Source of the DNA: Ewingella americana ATCC 33852 | GTDB taxonomy: Bacteria > Pseudomonadota > Gammaproteobacteria > Enterobacterales > Enterobacteriaceae | Direction: 5' to 3' | Assembly (NCBI RefSeq): GCF_000735345.1 | Contig: NZ_JMPJ01000038.1 | Coordinates: forward strand, 62,001 to 126,000 | Length of the DNA stretch: 64,000 nucleotides | Shown: piece after piece, positions 48,604 through 58,092 of the stretch | Numbering within the stretch: position 1 is the first letter of the stretch | Layout: every line of letters begins with the position of its first letter | Notes under the pieces: model-generated | Database searches by the model: none | What the model was told of the DNA's origin: nothing | What the model saw: only the letters and a program-made list of their open reading frames with translations | Program-made: the position numbers and the translations under genes

Positions 48604-48621
48604 GGGGCAGTGCACGCTTCG

Positions 48622-50298
48622 CTAGAACATTTCACCCATATTTAATTGACCCATCAGCAGGGCGTTGTCGCTGTAATCCACCGGCACGGCAACCACCGCC
48701 GGGCCTTGCACATCCATGGCGGCGCGCAGGGTGCTTTCGAGGGTGTCAGAGGAGGTGACGGCGAACCCTTTGGCGCCGAAGGCTTCGGCATAGGCTTTAA
48801 AGTCTATCGGCCCGAATTTTACGCCGGAGGTGCGCTGGTACTTCTTCTCTTCCTGAATCGCCACCATGTTGTAGCAGTCATCCACCCAGATGATGTGCAG
48901 CAGGTTGACGCCCAGTCGTACGGCGGTTTCCAGCTCCATGCTCGACTGCATAAAGCCGCCATCGCCCGATACCGACACCACTTTGCGGCCGGGTTCCACC
49001 AGCGCCGCGCCAATCGCCCACGGCAGGGCCACGCCCATGGTCTGCTGGCCATTGGAAATCAGCACCTGCCGCGCTCGGAAGCTATACAGATAGCGGGCAA
49101 TCCAGATGTGGAAACTGCCCATGTCCACGCACAGGGTGACGTCGCTGTTGACGATATCCTGCATCGCGCGCACCAAGCGAAGAGGGTGAATGGCGAACTG
49201 GTTCAGGCTGCGGCCTTTCTGCGCCAGCAGTTCGCGCTGTTGGCGGCGGTCGTCGAGAATCGAAAGCGTCTCGGTGCTGAGGGTAAACTGCTGGTGGACC
49301 TGCTCGGTCAGTAAGTCCAGCGTGTCGGCGATGTCGCCCACCAGTTCAACGTCCGGCGTGTAGTCGCTGTCCGTCTCGGCAGGCACCACGTCGATATGCA
49401 CCAGCTCCGCCGTGCCGTTGCTCCACTGAGCCGGTTCATACTCCACCGGGCTGTAGCCGACGGTGATCACCAAGTCGGCATTGCGCAGCAGGCGGTCACC
49501 GGCCTGATTGTTGAACAAGCCTACGCGCCCGGCAAAACGGTGGAAGTGCGCCTGCTCAATCACCCCCGCCGCCTGATAGGTGCTGGTGACCGGCAGGTCG
49601 CTTTTGTTGAGGAAGCGACGAATAGCTTCGGCATTGCGCGGCTGGCTGGCCATCAGGCCTAGAAGCAACACCGGCCTTTTAGCTTTTTTCAGGCAGGCGG
49701 AGACTTGGCGGATCGCGTCGTGCGGCGCGCTGCCGAGGGTCGGCGAGTGTGAGCTCAGTAAGCGGCCCTGCGCCGGTTCATTGATAATGTCCATCGGCAG
49801 GCTGATAAAAGAGGCACCGGGGCGGCCAAATTCGGCGGCGCGAAAGCCGTTGGCCAGCACTTCGGACAGGGCAGATGACGAAGTGACTTCGGCGGCGAAC
49901 TTGGTCACCGGGCGGAACATCGACACCGTGTCCATGGTCTGGTGGACCTGTTTCACATGGTCAGCGCGTTTTACCGCGCCACCAATGGCCACCAGCGGAT
50001 CGCCTTCTGAGGTGGCAGTGGCCACGCCGGTAATGAGGTTTGAGCAGCCCGGACCCGAGGTGACCAGCGCCACGCCGGCTTTGCTGGTCAGTCGCCCGAC
50101 GGCTCCAGCCATAAAGGCGGCATTGGCCTCGTGGCGCACCGGAATGGTCACGATTGAGGAGTCGACCAGCGAGTCAAATACCCGGTCAATCTTGGCGCCG
50201 GGAATGCCAAACACGTGCTTCACGCCCTGTTGTTCGAGCTGTGCTACCACTAAGTCCGCGCCACATTTCCACGCATTTTTGCTGTCTGAATTTTTCAT
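48622..50298 (-). CDS. budB: Catabolic acetolactate synthase
   Basis: A 558-aa thiamine-diphosphate enzyme. The N-terminal segment [14 protein letters not shown] and catalytic Glu in [11 protein letters not shown], then the ThDP motif [17 protein letters not shown] to DDCYNM. Sequence and length match catabolic AlsS/BudB rather than biosynthetic IlvB (no regulatory-subunit gene). It condenses two pyruvates to 2-acetolactate in the butanediol pathway. It lies 29 bases downstream of budA in one operon controlled by the divergent budR. Confidence 0.95.
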   Translation of the reverse strand: MKNSDSKNAWKCGADLVVAQLEQQGVKHVFGIPGAKIDRVFDSLVDSSIVTIPVRHEANAAFMAGAVGRLTSKAGVALVTSGPGCSNLITGVATATSEGDPLVAIGGAVKRADHVKQVHQTMDTVSMFRPVTKFAAEVTSSSALSEVLANGFRAAEFGRPGASFISLPMDIINEPAQGRLLSSHSPTLGSAPHDAIRQVSACLKKAKRPVLLLGLMASQPRNAEAIRRFLNKSDLPVTSTYQAAGVIEQAHFHRFAGRVGLFNNQAGDRLLRNADLVITVGYSPVEYEPAQWSNGTAELVHIDVVPAETDSDYTPDVELVGDIADTLDLLTEQVHQQFTLSTETLSILDDRRQQRELLAQKGRSLNQFAIHPLRLVRAMQDIVNSDVTLCVDMGSFHIWIARYLYSFRARQVLISNGQQTMGVALPWAIGAALVEPGRKVVSVSGDGGFMQSSMELETAVRLGVNLLHIIWVDDCYNMVAIQEEKKYQRTSGVKFGPIDFKAYAEAFGAKGFAVTSSDTLESTLRAAMDVQGPAVVAVPVDYSDNALLMGQLNMGEMF

Positions 50299-50327
50299 AA
50301 TTACTGCTCCTGAGTGGATGTTGTGGA

Positions 50328-51131
50328 TTAGCTTTCAACGGTGCGAATAGCGTCATCGAGGTTTTCAGGGCTGAGGTCGGCCTGCATAAAGTCACTGTCC
50401 GTTGGGAAGTCGATCAGCAATTTGTCTACCGTGCCGAAGGTCAACACGCCGCTTTCCAACTGATAATCCAGCACGTGGCCGCCGCTGCTGCGCTCGCGAT
50501 TGATAAAGTGCTCGTGGTAACCGGCGACGTTAATGCCTTGCATATATTCCGGCGTGAGGAAGCCAATCAGCACCCCTGCGGAATTCTCAATATGGAAGGT
50601 TGGCTGCGCCTCGATAGCTTCCAGCATCGGCTTATACGGGCGGTGCTGCTCCGGCACGGTGCGGGTATCAACGCGGCTAAACACGCCGTCAATGCGCAGG
50701 GCGCAGAAGGTGTTATTGCTGGCAATCACGTCATCAATGATCTGGTGGATTTCGTCGCGGCTGTGCGGCTTGTCGAGGTGATACTCATTAGTCGGGTTGA
50801 AGAATGTCATTACGGCAAACGGAGTTTTCTGCTCCGGTCGCGCCCGGCGGGCAGTGCCGTCGCCGCGCAGCTGGAAGATGTTGCTGTTGAAGGCGATCAG
50901 CTCGCCGTCGAGATGGTTAAAGGTACCAAGGCCGAAGTCGCCGTGTTTCAGCAGGTCAGCCATGGTGGTGTTGCCTTCATACACCCCGCTCAGCAGGGCG
51001 CTCATCATCGAGGACTGGTAGATGACGCGTTCAGGATGCTGCTGTTGGAGTTGCAGGGCGCTACGCGTGATATCCGCCACGCAAGAGCAGTCGCTGTGGT
51101 CGTCGTGGCGGTGAAGTTTGTGGGCTGTCAT
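50328..51131 (-). CDS. budA: Alpha-acetolactate decarboxylase
   Basis: A 267-aa acetolactate decarboxylase. [20 protein letters not shown] and the zinc site in [23 protein letters not shown] (three His) are diagnostic. It converts 2-acetolactate to acetoin. First gene of budAB; acetoin reductase budC, often the third gene, is absent at this place. The LysR gene budR is divergent. Confidence 0.95.
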   Translation of the reverse strand: MTAHKLHRHDDHSDCSCVADITRSALQLQQQHPERVIYQSSMMSALLSGVYEGNTTMADLLKHGDFGLGTFNHLDGELIAFNSNIFQLRGDGTARRARPEQKTPFAVMTFFNPTNEYHLDKPHSRDEIHQIIDDVIASNNTFCALRIDGVFSRVDTRTVPEQHRPYKPMLEAIEAQPTFHIENSAGVLIGFLTPEYMQGINVAGYHEHFINRERSSGGHVLDYQLESGVLTFGTVDKLLIDFPTDSDFMQADLSPENLDDAIRTVES

Positions 51132-51195
51132 GGTGTCGCTCCGGTTGAAAATGGTTAGCGTTGTTAACTAAAGGTTGACTCCATTCAGCAGGGAG

Positions 51196-51211
51196 TTCCA
51201 ATATGATGGAA
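51196..51211. promoter_or_regulatory. Candidate BudR binding site
   Basis: TTCCA-ATATGA-TGGAA is an inverted repeat of LysR type, 25 bases before the budR ATG in the divergent promoter region. Confidence 0.45.
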
Positions 51212-51235
51212 TGTTCACTTTGAGACGTTTTTGAT

Positions 51236-52117
51236 ATGGAACTTCGTCATCTGCGTTATTTCGTGACGGTAGCCGAAGCCGGGAACTTTACTCGGGCGGC
51301 CGAGCAACTTGGGATCTCACAACCACCTCTTAGCCAGCAAATACAACGACTTGAGCATGAAATTGGCGCGCCGCTGTTGCGGCGATTGACGCGCAGTATT
51401 GAATTGACCGAGGCGGGGAAGACCCTGTATGACGACGCGGTAAACATCCTCAAATTGACCGATGTGGCGTTGGAAAGGGCGCGCAGCGTGGCGCGAGGTG
51501 TTAGCGGAACGTTACGCATTGGGTTCGCCAGCTCGACGGCGTTTAATCCGCAGGTGTTTGCGCTGCTGCATCGTTTCCGCGACAGCTATCCGGCAATGGA
51601 GCTTTTGCCGCAGGAGAAGGAGATGTCGGCGCTGATGACCGCGCTGGCGGATGGCGCGATTGACGTGGCGTTTATTCGCCTGCCTTGTGAGCGCAGCAAA
51701 GATTTTGCCACGCGGGTGATTGATTTCGAGCAGATGGTGGTGGCCTTGCCGCACGCCCATCCGTTGGCGCAGGGGCCGGATATCAGCCTTGAATCGCTGA
51801 AAGATGAAACCCTGATCACCTTCCCACGCGACATCTCGCCGAGCCTGTATGACTCAGTGATTGCCGCTTGCAATGAAGCCGGGTTCACGCCGAAGCTGGG
51901 CCAGCAGTCACCACAGGTGACCTCGGCAATCAGTATGGTAGCGACCGGGTTTGGTTACGCGGTGGTGCCCGCGTCGCTGGGAAAAATTGATGATGAGAAT
52001 GTCAGCTTTCTGCCACTAAACGGCCCGCCGCTGACTACTCAAGTGGCGCTGGCGTGGCGACGCAATGACAACGCCAAGGCGGTGCTGCGCTTTCTTAAGT
52101 TGCTGGAAAATAAATAA
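51236..52117 (+). CDS. budR: LysR-family activator of acetoin genes
   Basis: A 293-aa LysR protein whose opening MELRHLRYFVTVAEAGNFTRAAEQL is that of AlsR/BudR-like regulators. It is divergent from budAB, the position of budR/alsR in Serratia and Klebsiella, where the regulator responds to acetate and low pH. It ends four bases before the convergent PanE-like gene. Confidence 0.88.
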   Translation: MELRHLRYFVTVAEAGNFTRAAEQLGISQPPLSQQIQRLEHEIGAPLLRRLTRSIELTEAGKTLYDDAVNILKLTDVALERARSVARGVSGTLRIGFASSTAFNPQVFALLHRFRDSYPAMELLPQEKEMSALMTALADGAIDVAFIRLPCERSKDFATRVIDFEQMVVALPHAHPLAQGPDISLESLKDETLITFPRDISPSLYDSVIAACNEAGFTPKLGQQSPQVTSAISMVATGFGYAVVPASLGKIDDENVSFLPLNGPPLTTQVALAWRRNDNAKAVLRFLKLLENK

Positions 52118-52121
52118 ATTA

Positions 52122-53018
52122 TCAGCCGGGGCCGTCGCTGGCGGCGGCCAACAGCGGCACCACTAAGTCGCTGATTGGCGTGGCAATGCCGTGTTTGCGG
52201 CCATAGCGCTGCACCACGCCGTTGCGGATATCCCATTCAAGCTGCCGTCCCGCCTGTCGGTCGGCAAGAATCGATGTGCCCAAGTCGGCGGGGGCTTGAT
52301 GGAAGCCCGCGACGATCTGCTGCGGGACGTCATCCCCCAAGTTTGCTCCTTCGGCCCGCGCCACGCTCAGGCATTCGCGCAGGTAAGCCAGCGCCAGCTC
52401 GGTAATGTCGCTACGCGAGAACATCCCCGCGCGGCGGCCCGCCAACACCATCAGCCCGGCGACGGCGTTCTGCAACAGCTTGCGCCACGCCACTGAAGTG
52501 AAATCTGCCTCGACTTCCACTGAACATCGGGTTCCCGCCAGAGCGGCAATCACCCGTTGAGTGGCGGGCTGGTCGGGCAGGGTGAGGCGCGGCTTGCTGC
52601 GCAGCCATACCGAGGCATCAGGCTCGCGCTGGGCTGGGAACCACACCACTGACGGCAGCACTGGCCCTCCAGCAAGATAAGGTGCCAGCAGGCTCTGCTG
52701 CTCAACGCCGTTTTGCAGTGCGCAGACCACGGTTTGCGGGCCACAGAGCGCCTCCAGCCACGGGGCGATATCGGCAATTTGCGTGGTTTTCACCGCCACG
52801 AAAACCAAATCATAGGGCTGACTCGCTTGTGGAACCTCCACTTTTACCGGCCCCGGCACGCGGATCTCGCCGCCGTCGAAACGCAGTTCAAGCTGCGGAT
52901 GAGGCGTGCGGCCATAAATCGTCGGGGTGCGACCTACCTCATGCATCACGGCGGCGATAGTGGTGCCAATCGCGCCCGGACCAATCAGCGCCACGCGTGG
53001 GGAATCTTGAGTGCTCAT
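52122..53018 (-). CDS. Ketopantoate reductase-family oxidoreductase (PanE-like)
   Basis: A 298-aa PanE/ApbA-family reductase. The nucleotide fold is LIGPGAIGTTIAAVM at the N-terminus; FVAVKTTQIAD and VAWRKLLQNAVAG carry the conserved Lys/Asn contacts of the 2-dehydropantoate site. The start at 53018 has AGGAAG eight bases upstream. Many such genes are paralogues of panE acting on other 2-oxo acids, so no symbol is given. Confidence 0.85.
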   Translation of the reverse strand: MSTQDSPRVALIGPGAIGTTIAAVMHEVGRTPTIYGRTPHPQLELRFDGGEIRVPGPVKVEVPQASQPYDLVFVAVKTTQIADIAPWLEALCGPQTVVCALQNGVEQQSLLAPYLAGGPVLPSVVWFPAQREPDASVWLRSKPRLTLPDQPATQRVIAALAGTRCSVEVEADFTSVAWRKLLQNAVAGLMVLAGRRAGMFSRSDITELALAYLRECLSVARAEGANLGDDVPQQIVAGFHQAPADLGTSILADRQAGRQLEWDIRNGVVQRYGRKHGIATPISDLVVPLLAAASDGPG

Positions 53019-53230
53019 GGTTATCTTCCTGCCTGTTTTAGGATGGCTGCTCAAAAGCTGTCCGACATAATAAACATCTTATATGACAGTTTCCCATCCC
53101 TATTTTGGCCCAATATGACTGCTTTTGGTGACCTCGGTGACTGTCCGAAAAGCGCCACGAGTCGCACAATTTATCCCTCAAGTTGCGGCGGGAAATACCT
53201 TCTGCCGACCCATGATTAGGATGAAATTCA

Positions 53231-53917
53231 ATGAAAAAGTTATTTGCATGCAGCGTACTGGCGTTATCTATGTCGGCTTCTAGCTTGGCGTTTGCCACCA
53301 CGGCGGCACAGGCTCCGACAATTCGCACCATGTCCGGCGCGCAGGCGACGACTTCTCTTGAAGCCAACGCCACGGCGCTGATTGTGATCGACTTCCAAAA
53401 CGAATACTTCAGCGGGAAAATGCCTATTCCTGATGGCATGAAAGCGCTGAAAAACACCCAGCGTCTGGTGAAATTCGCCCACGACAACAAAATGCCAGTG
53501 TTCTTCGTCCGCCACCTTGGCCCAGCCAATGGCCCGCTGTTCGCCGAAGGCAGTAAATTTGCTGAGTTCCACAAAGACCTGCAACCGACCAGCGTTGACC
53601 ACGTAATCACCAAAGCCACGCCAAGCTCCTTCGTCGGGACTGACTTGGATAAGCAGCTGAAAAAGCTGGGGATCAAGAAGCTGCTGGTCACCGGTTTGAT
53701 GACCCACATGTGCGTCTCTTCCACGGCGCGCGACGCGGTGCCATTGGGCTATGAGGTGATTATTCCAGAAGACGCCACGGCGACCCGTGATCTGGCGACT
53801 TGGGATAACAAGGTGGTGGATCACGAAGCCTTGCAACGCGCGGCACTGGCTGGCGTGGCTGACGTATTTGCTGAAATCAAAACTACCGACGCCGTACTGG
53901 AAATGCCGGTTCGCTAA
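53231..53917 (+). CDS. Exported isochorismatase-fold hydrolase
   Basis: A 228-aa cysteine hydrolase. The triad is Asp54 (IVIDFQNEYF), Lys128 (VITKATPSSF) and Cys161 (THMCVSST), as in nicotinamidase/isochorismatase-like amidases. Unusually for the family it starts with a Sec signal peptide (MKKLFACSVLALSMSASSLAFA), so it should act in the periplasm. Opposed by a GlxA-type regulator gene and followed by a terminator. The substrate is unknown. Confidence 0.88.
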   Translation: MKKLFACSVLALSMSASSLAFATTAAQAPTIRTMSGAQATTSLEANATALIVIDFQNEYFSGKMPIPDGMKALKNTQRLVKFAHDNKMPVFFVRHLGPANGPLFAEGSKFAEFHKDLQPTSVDHVITKATPSSFVGTDLDKQLKKLGIKKLLVTGLMTHMCVSSTARDAVPLGYEVIIPEDATATRDLATWDNKVVDHEALQRAALAGVADVFAEIKTTDAVLEMPVR

Positions 53918-53942
53918 TTCACACTAAGCCTGTGTTCACTAT

Positions 53943-53977
53943 TCCCGCCCGGTGATATCCGCCGTGGCGGGATTTTT
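53943..53977 (+). terminator. Terminator after the exported hydrolase
   Basis: TCCCGCC / GGCGGGA, a 7-bp stem around a 16-base loop with five T. Confidence 0.7.
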
Positions 53978-53998
53978 ATTGGCGGCATTCCAACCGCG

Positions 53999-54961
53999 TT
54001 ATTCTCCCAGCGTTTTAAATTCCCGGCGATACAGTGAAGGCGAGGTTTTAAATTGCTGCTGGAAGTGGCGACGCATGGAAAGAGCAGAGCCGAAACCTGA
54101 TTCTTGCGCGATGCGTTCAACCGGCTGGTCCGTTTTTTCCAGAAAGCGTTGGGCGACGGAAAGGCGCTGGTTTAACAGCCACTGGGTGAAAGTGGTGCCA
54201 GTGACCTGCTGAAAACGGCGGGTGAAGCTGCGGCGGCTCATCAAAGCTTTGTCAGCCAGTTGCTCTACGGTTAATGCTTCTTGCAAGTGAGAAGAGGCCC
54301 AGTTCAAAGCCTGCATGAATCGGTCACCGCCCGCCGTGTTATACACCGGCTGTTCAACAAACTGCGCCTGTCCGCCCTGACGGTGGGGCGGAACCACCAA
54401 TTGGCGCGCTACCGAGTTGGCAATGTCCGCGCCACACTGCTGGCGAACCAGATGCAGACAGCAGTCAATGCTGGCCGAGGTGCCTGCGGAAGTCACAATG
54501 TCGCCGTCATCTACATAAAGTACGTTTTGGTCCACCTTGAGCGACGGATAAAGGCGAATAAAATCGTTCATCCAGTTCCAGTGCGTGGTGGCCGGGCGGC
54601 CATCGAGTAACCCCGCCGCTGCCAGAACAAAAGCTCCCATGCATAAGCCGACCACTTTTGCCCCGCGCTGGTGGGCGCGAAGCAGGGCATCAATCAGCGC
54701 CTGCGGCGGCAAAACCTCCGGCTGGCTCCAGCTCGGCACAATCACCATATCCGCCTCTTCCAGCTTCTGTAGCGGGTGATCCGCCACGATGGAAAAGCCG
54801 GTGTTGGTGCGCAACGGGCCGGACTCTGTGCCGCAAACAAACAGTTGATACAACGGCTTACCCTTGGCATCCACTGCCTTTTCAAACACGGCGCAAGGCA
54901 CGGAGAGGTGGAAAGGGATGATGTCGTTAAATACTACAATTCCGATTTTAATCGCGGACAT
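53999..54961 (-). CDS. GlxA-family regulator (DJ-1/PfpI + AraC)
   Basis: A 320-aa fusion. Residues 1-190 are a DJ-1/PfpI-type domain with the nucleophile elbow VVGLCMGAFVLAAAG; the last 100 are an AraC helix-turn-helix pair (KALMSRRSFTRRFQQVTG, SGFGSALSMRRHF). These FtrA/GlxA-like regulators sense small metabolites, often nitrogen compounds. It is convergent with the exported amidase-like gene, which may be under its control. Confidence 0.9.
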   Translation of the reverse strand: MSAIKIGIVVFNDIIPFHLSVPCAVFEKAVDAKGKPLYQLFVCGTESGPLRTNTGFSIVADHPLQKLEEADMVIVPSWSQPEVLPPQALIDALLRAHQRGAKVVGLCMGAFVLAAAGLLDGRPATTHWNWMNDFIRLYPSLKVDQNVLYVDDGDIVTSAGTSASIDCCLHLVRQQCGADIANSVARQLVVPPHRQGGQAQFVEQPVYNTAGGDRFMQALNWASSHLQEALTVEQLADKALMSRRSFTRRFQQVTGTTFTQWLLNQRLSVAQRFLEKTDQPVERIAQESGFGSALSMRRHFQQQFKTSPSLYRREFKTLGE

Positions 54962-55101
54962 AAGTCCTCCTGTGCCTGCTGTATCGGCACCAAGCTCGAC
55001 AGCTAATCAGGTTTTAGGAGGTTCGAGAAAGGTTGTCAACGCGTTTAGGCCCTCGCTGACAATTATCATTTTTGTCCTACACAGAACCCGGCAAAGAGCA
55101 C

Positions 55102-55716
55102 TTAAAGCAGATTCTCTGCGGGCTGGCGATGGTGCAGCACGCGGTCAATCAATCCCCATTCGGCCGCCTGTTCGGCGGTCATAAAGTTATCGCGATCCAG
55201 CGCTCGCTCGACCTCTTCCGTGGTGCGCCCGCAGTGCTCGGCATAGAGCTTAATCATCAAGCTTTTGGTTCGCTGCATATTCTGCGCGTGGATGAAAATA
55301 TCCGTGGCTTGCCCCTGAAAACCGCCCGACGGCTGATGTACCACTACCGTGGCGTTCGGCAGGGCGAGGCGATGCCCCGGCTCTCCGGCCATCAGCAAGA
55401 AGGATCCCATCGAGCCCGCGGTGCCCATGCACAGCGTGTGAACCGGTGCCTGAATAAAGCGCATAGTGTCGTAAATCGCCAATCCGCTGGTGACCGAACC
55501 GCCGGGGGAGTTGATGTAGAGATTAATCGGCCGCTGGGGGTTTTCCGCCTCTAAAAACAGCATTTGCGCGCAGATTAAAATCGCCATGCCGTCATTTACT
55601 TCGCCATTGAGGAAGATGATCCTTTCACGCAGCAGACGCGAATAGATGTCGAAAGAGCGCTCACCGGTGCTGGATTGCTCCACCACCATCGGGATAAGTT
55701 GCATCGCGTCTGGCAT
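55102..55716 (-). CDS. Second ClpP-type protease subunit
   Basis: A 204-aa ClpP with the triad Ser102 (GTAGSMGSF), His127 ([10 protein letters not shown]) and Asp176 (LDRDNFM). [17 protein letters not shown] and [19 protein letters not shown] follow the housekeeping ClpP, but many differences throughout (for example [13 protein letters not shown]) show a diverged paralogue; it is not next to clpX. ATG 55716 has GGAGG close upstream. It is the third gene of an ArsR-SRPBCC-clpP operon. It may form its own or mixed 14-mers with an AAA+ partner. Confidence 0.9.
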   Translation of the reverse strand: MPDAMQLIPMVVEQSSTGERSFDIYSRLLRERIIFLNGEVNDGMAILICAQMLFLEAENPQRPINLYINSPGGSVTSGLAIYDTMRFIQAPVHTLCMGTAGSMGSFLLMAGEPGHRLALPNATVVVHQPSGGFQGQATDIFIHAQNMQRTKSLMIKLYAEHCGRTTEEVERALDRDNFMTAEQAAEWGLIDRVLHHRQPAENLL

Positions 55717-55739
55717 AAAACCTCCAAATTTACATGTGG

Positions 55740-56069
55740 TTAGGCGGCGCACATCAGCGTGGCGTCGGCATCGTTGGCGGCAATTCTGACATCATCAAGG
55801 GTGTGAATAATCTTCAGCACGCATCCATCGGCGTGGTCGGGGCGAAGGTGAAACTGCACCGTGCTTTCGAGGTACGGCGGCTGGTCATCGCGCATGCGCA
55901 AGCGCAGCTCTTGATTGGGCGTGGCACTCAGCGGTTCGGCACTGGCGAGGAGGTTATCCGGCAGCCACTGCTGGCGCAGAGTCGGGGTGCTGATGGCCCG
56001 CCAGACTTTTTCCGGCGGGGCGTCGAGCCGGTATTCCAGCTCAAGCTGTGGGGGCGATTTTTGCGTCAT
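55740..56069 (-). CDS. SRPBCC (AHSA1-like) domain protein
   Basis: A 109-aa START-like protein: [19 protein letters not shown] is the standard opening and [11 protein letters not shown] the following helix. The AHSA1/SRPBCC fold binds hydrophobic ligands. Its ATG overlaps the ArsR stop (TAATG), the usual arrangement of ArsR-SRPBCC pairs in which the two work as a sensing unit. It is shorter than average (about 140 aa). Confidence 0.85.
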   Translation of the reverse strand: MTQKSPPQLELEYRLDAPPEKVWRAISTPTLRQQWLPDNLLASAEPLSATPNQELRLRMRDDQPPYLESTVQFHLRPDHADGCVLKIIHTLDDVRIAANDADATLMCAA

Positions 56070-56380
56070 TATTCCATGTCCTTCAACAAGGTTTTAAGAC
56101 TGTCGATACGCTCAGGCCAGAAGGCGCGGTACTTCGCCAGCCATTGCGCGATAAGGGCAACGCCGTCAGGATCGACGTCATAATTCACAAATCTTCCCTG
56201 TTTTTCTTCGCGGATCAGATGGGCGTTACGCAGCACCGCCAGATGCTGAGACATGGCGGACTGGGTGATGGGCATACCTTCGCGCAGGGCGCTGGCATTC
56301 ATGCTGCCCGCCACCAGTTTGTCGAAGATGGCGCGGCGGGTGGGATCCGCCAGCGCTTTAAAGATGTCATTTTCATTCAT
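56069..56380 (-). CDS. ArsR-family transcriptional repressor
   Basis: A 103-aa winged-helix protein: KALADPTRRAIFDKLVAG, QSAMSQHLAVLRNAHLI and GRFVNYDVDPDG are typical of the SRPBCC-linked ArsR group, without the metal-binding Cys pair. It heads the operon with SRPBCC and the second ClpP and likely represses it. Confidence 0.88.
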   Translation of the reverse strand: MNENDIFKALADPTRRAIFDKLVAGSMNASALREGMPITQSAMSQHLAVLRNAHLIREEKQGRFVNYDVDPDGVALIAQWLAKYRAFWPERIDSLKTLLKDME

Positions 56381-56418
56381 ATAAACACATTAGTAGATGC
56401 TAATGTGTTGTGCAAGTT

Positions 56419-56802
56419 TTAGGCCGAAGCTATTTTTCCTTCAGCAAAACACCAGTCATCGAGGCTGTTGAATTGCACTGTCACCATCACGTCTGACGGG
56501 CTGATCGCCAAGGCGGCCACTAGCCGGTCGGTCAGTAATTGGTAGAACTCGGCTTTCTGCGTCGCGCTGCGCGGCTTGCCGCCAAGAAGTGAAAACAGCA
56601 GAAAACGCTCGGTTCGCCCCCGCGCCAGATAGTGCGGGTCATACACCAACTCCCCCGGCGCTTTAGGCTCTAACACCTGAAAACGGTCATTGGCGGGAAC
56701 GGCAAAGGCATCCACCAGTGTCTGATGCAGAATCGCGGAAACCTGCGTTATCTGCTCCGCGTCGTAGCTGGCTTGGTGAAAGGTAATGCGCGAAATCGGC
56801 AT
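56419..56802 (-). CDS. Tautomerase-family protein
   Basis: A 127-aa member of the tautomerase superfamily, MPISRITFHQASYDAEQ at its start with the catalytic Pro2. Same length and general layout as the protein at 4423-4806, but clearly diverged. It lies three bases downstream of a carboxymuconolactone decarboxylase-like gene in one operon divergent from a LysR gene. Probably a small-acid tautomerase or dehalogenase. Confidence 0.85.
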   Translation of the reverse strand: MPISRITFHQASYDAEQITQVSAILHQTLVDAFAVPANDRFQVLEPKAPGELVYDPHYLARGRTERFLLFSLLGGKPRSATQKAEFYQLLTDRLVAALAISPSDVMVTVQFNSLDDWCFAEGKIASA

Positions 56803-56805
56803 AGA

Positions 56806-57108
56806 TTACTCCTGCGGCAGGCATTCAAGGGCGGCCACGGCGGCGGGCCATCCGGCGTAGAAAGCTAAATGGGTGAACAGCTCGACTATCTCATGGCGCT
56901 CGACGCCGTTACTCAGCGCAAAATTGATGTGCCAAGGGATCTGCCCGCTGCGGCCAAGGGCGGTGAGCGCCGCCAGCGTGACCAGACTGCGGTCGCGCGG
57001 CGATAAATCCGGGCGCTGCCAGATATCACCAAACAGTACGTCGTGGGTGAGTTCGGACAGTTTTGGGGCAACCCGTTGCAGGGTTTCGCGGTTCAACGGT
57101 TGGGACAT
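56806..57108 (-). CDS. Carboxymuconolactone decarboxylase-family protein
   Basis: A 100-aa helical protein. SPRDRSLVTLAALTALGR and HEIVELFTHLAFYAGWPAAVAAL are the CMD signature. It lacks the CxxC of AhpD-type disulphide reductases, so it is of the PcaC-like or unknown subgroup. With the tautomerase it forms a two-gene operon regulated, by position, by the divergent LysR. Confidence 0.87.
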   Translation of the reverse strand: MSQPLNRETLQRVAPKLSELTHDVLFGDIWQRPDLSPRDRSLVTLAALTALGRSGQIPWHINFALSNGVERHEIVELFTHLAFYAGWPAAVAALECLPQE

Positions 57109-57209
57109 GGTTAACTCCTGATAAGAGGTGACAGGAGGATTGTTGCTCGGGTATAAGGTTTATAAAATCGAAATATTCGCAATAAAACGTCCATGAAATC
57201 GGGAGTGTT

Positions 57210-58091
57210 ATGACGCCTATTACCTCAACGCTGGATCTCGACGCGCTGCGCAGTTTTGTGGTGGGAATTGAGTGTGGCAGCTTTGCTCAGGCCGCCGCGC
57301 GCCTGCACCGATCCACCTCGGCGGTGAGCGTACACGTCAAAAAGCTTGAGCAGCAGTGCCAGGCGCAACTGGTGAAAAAGCAGGGGCGTCACTTGGTGCT
57401 GACCCCCAGCGGCGAGCGGCTGATGGGCTATGCCAAACGACTTTTGGCGGTTAACGATGAGGCGCTGATGTCGCTGCGCGGTGCGTTATTGCAGGGCAGC
57501 GTGCAGCTCGGCTTGCAGGAAGATTTCGGCGAAAGCTTTATTCCGCCGGTACTCGGGCAGTTCGCCAAAGCCCACGGCGGGGTGCAGGTGACTGCACATA
57601 TCGCCCGTAATCAGGTGCTTACCCAAGCCACAGAAAGTGGCGAAATGGATCTGGCGCTGATTTGGTGCCAACAGCCGCCGCACAATGCGTTTACGCCATT
57701 GAAAAGGTTGCCGCTGCGCTGGATCTCCACCCCGGACTTCCCCCTGAGTGACTATCTCCAGCGCGGCGAACCCGTGCCGCTGGTGATGTTCGACTCGCCG
57801 TGCCTGTTTCGCAAATGCGCCACCGACGCGCTTGACGCGGCGGGCATTGCGTGGCGGGTGGCCTTTGTCAGCCAGAGTCTGGGCGGGATATGGGCGGCGG
57901 TGAATGCGGGATTAGGGATCACCGTGCGCTCGGCAATTGGCGTGCCGGACTCGCTGACGTCAACTCTCAGTGCCCAACTGCCCGCCCTGCCTTCCATGGG
58001 CATCGGCCTGATCCAGCGCCAGCCGAAACCTTCTGAAGTGGTAGAACAACTGAAGCAATTGCTATTACTGGAGCTGGAACGGCAGCTCTGA
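57210..58091 (+). CDS. LysR-family transcriptional regulator
   Basis: A 293-aa LysR protein; the helix-turn-helix lies near residues 20-45 (FAQAAARLHRSTSAVSVHVKKL). GGGAG precedes its ATG. Divergent from the CMD-tautomerase operon and its likely regulator. It ends two bases before the convergent DUF1345 gene. Confidence 0.88.
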   Translation: MTPITSTLDLDALRSFVVGIECGSFAQAAARLHRSTSAVSVHVKKLEQQCQAQLVKKQGRHLVLTPSGERLMGYAKRLLAVNDEALMSLRGALLQGSVQLGLQEDFGESFIPPVLGQFAKAHGGVQVTAHIARNQVLTQATESGEMDLALIWCQQPPHNAFTPLKRLPLRWISTPDFPLSDYLQRGEPVPLVMFDSPCLFRKCATDALDAAGIAWRVAFVSQSLGGIWAAVNAGLGITVRSAIGVPDSLTSTLSAQLPALPSMGIGLIQRQPKPSEVVEQLKQLLLLELERQL

Positions 58092-58092
58092 G

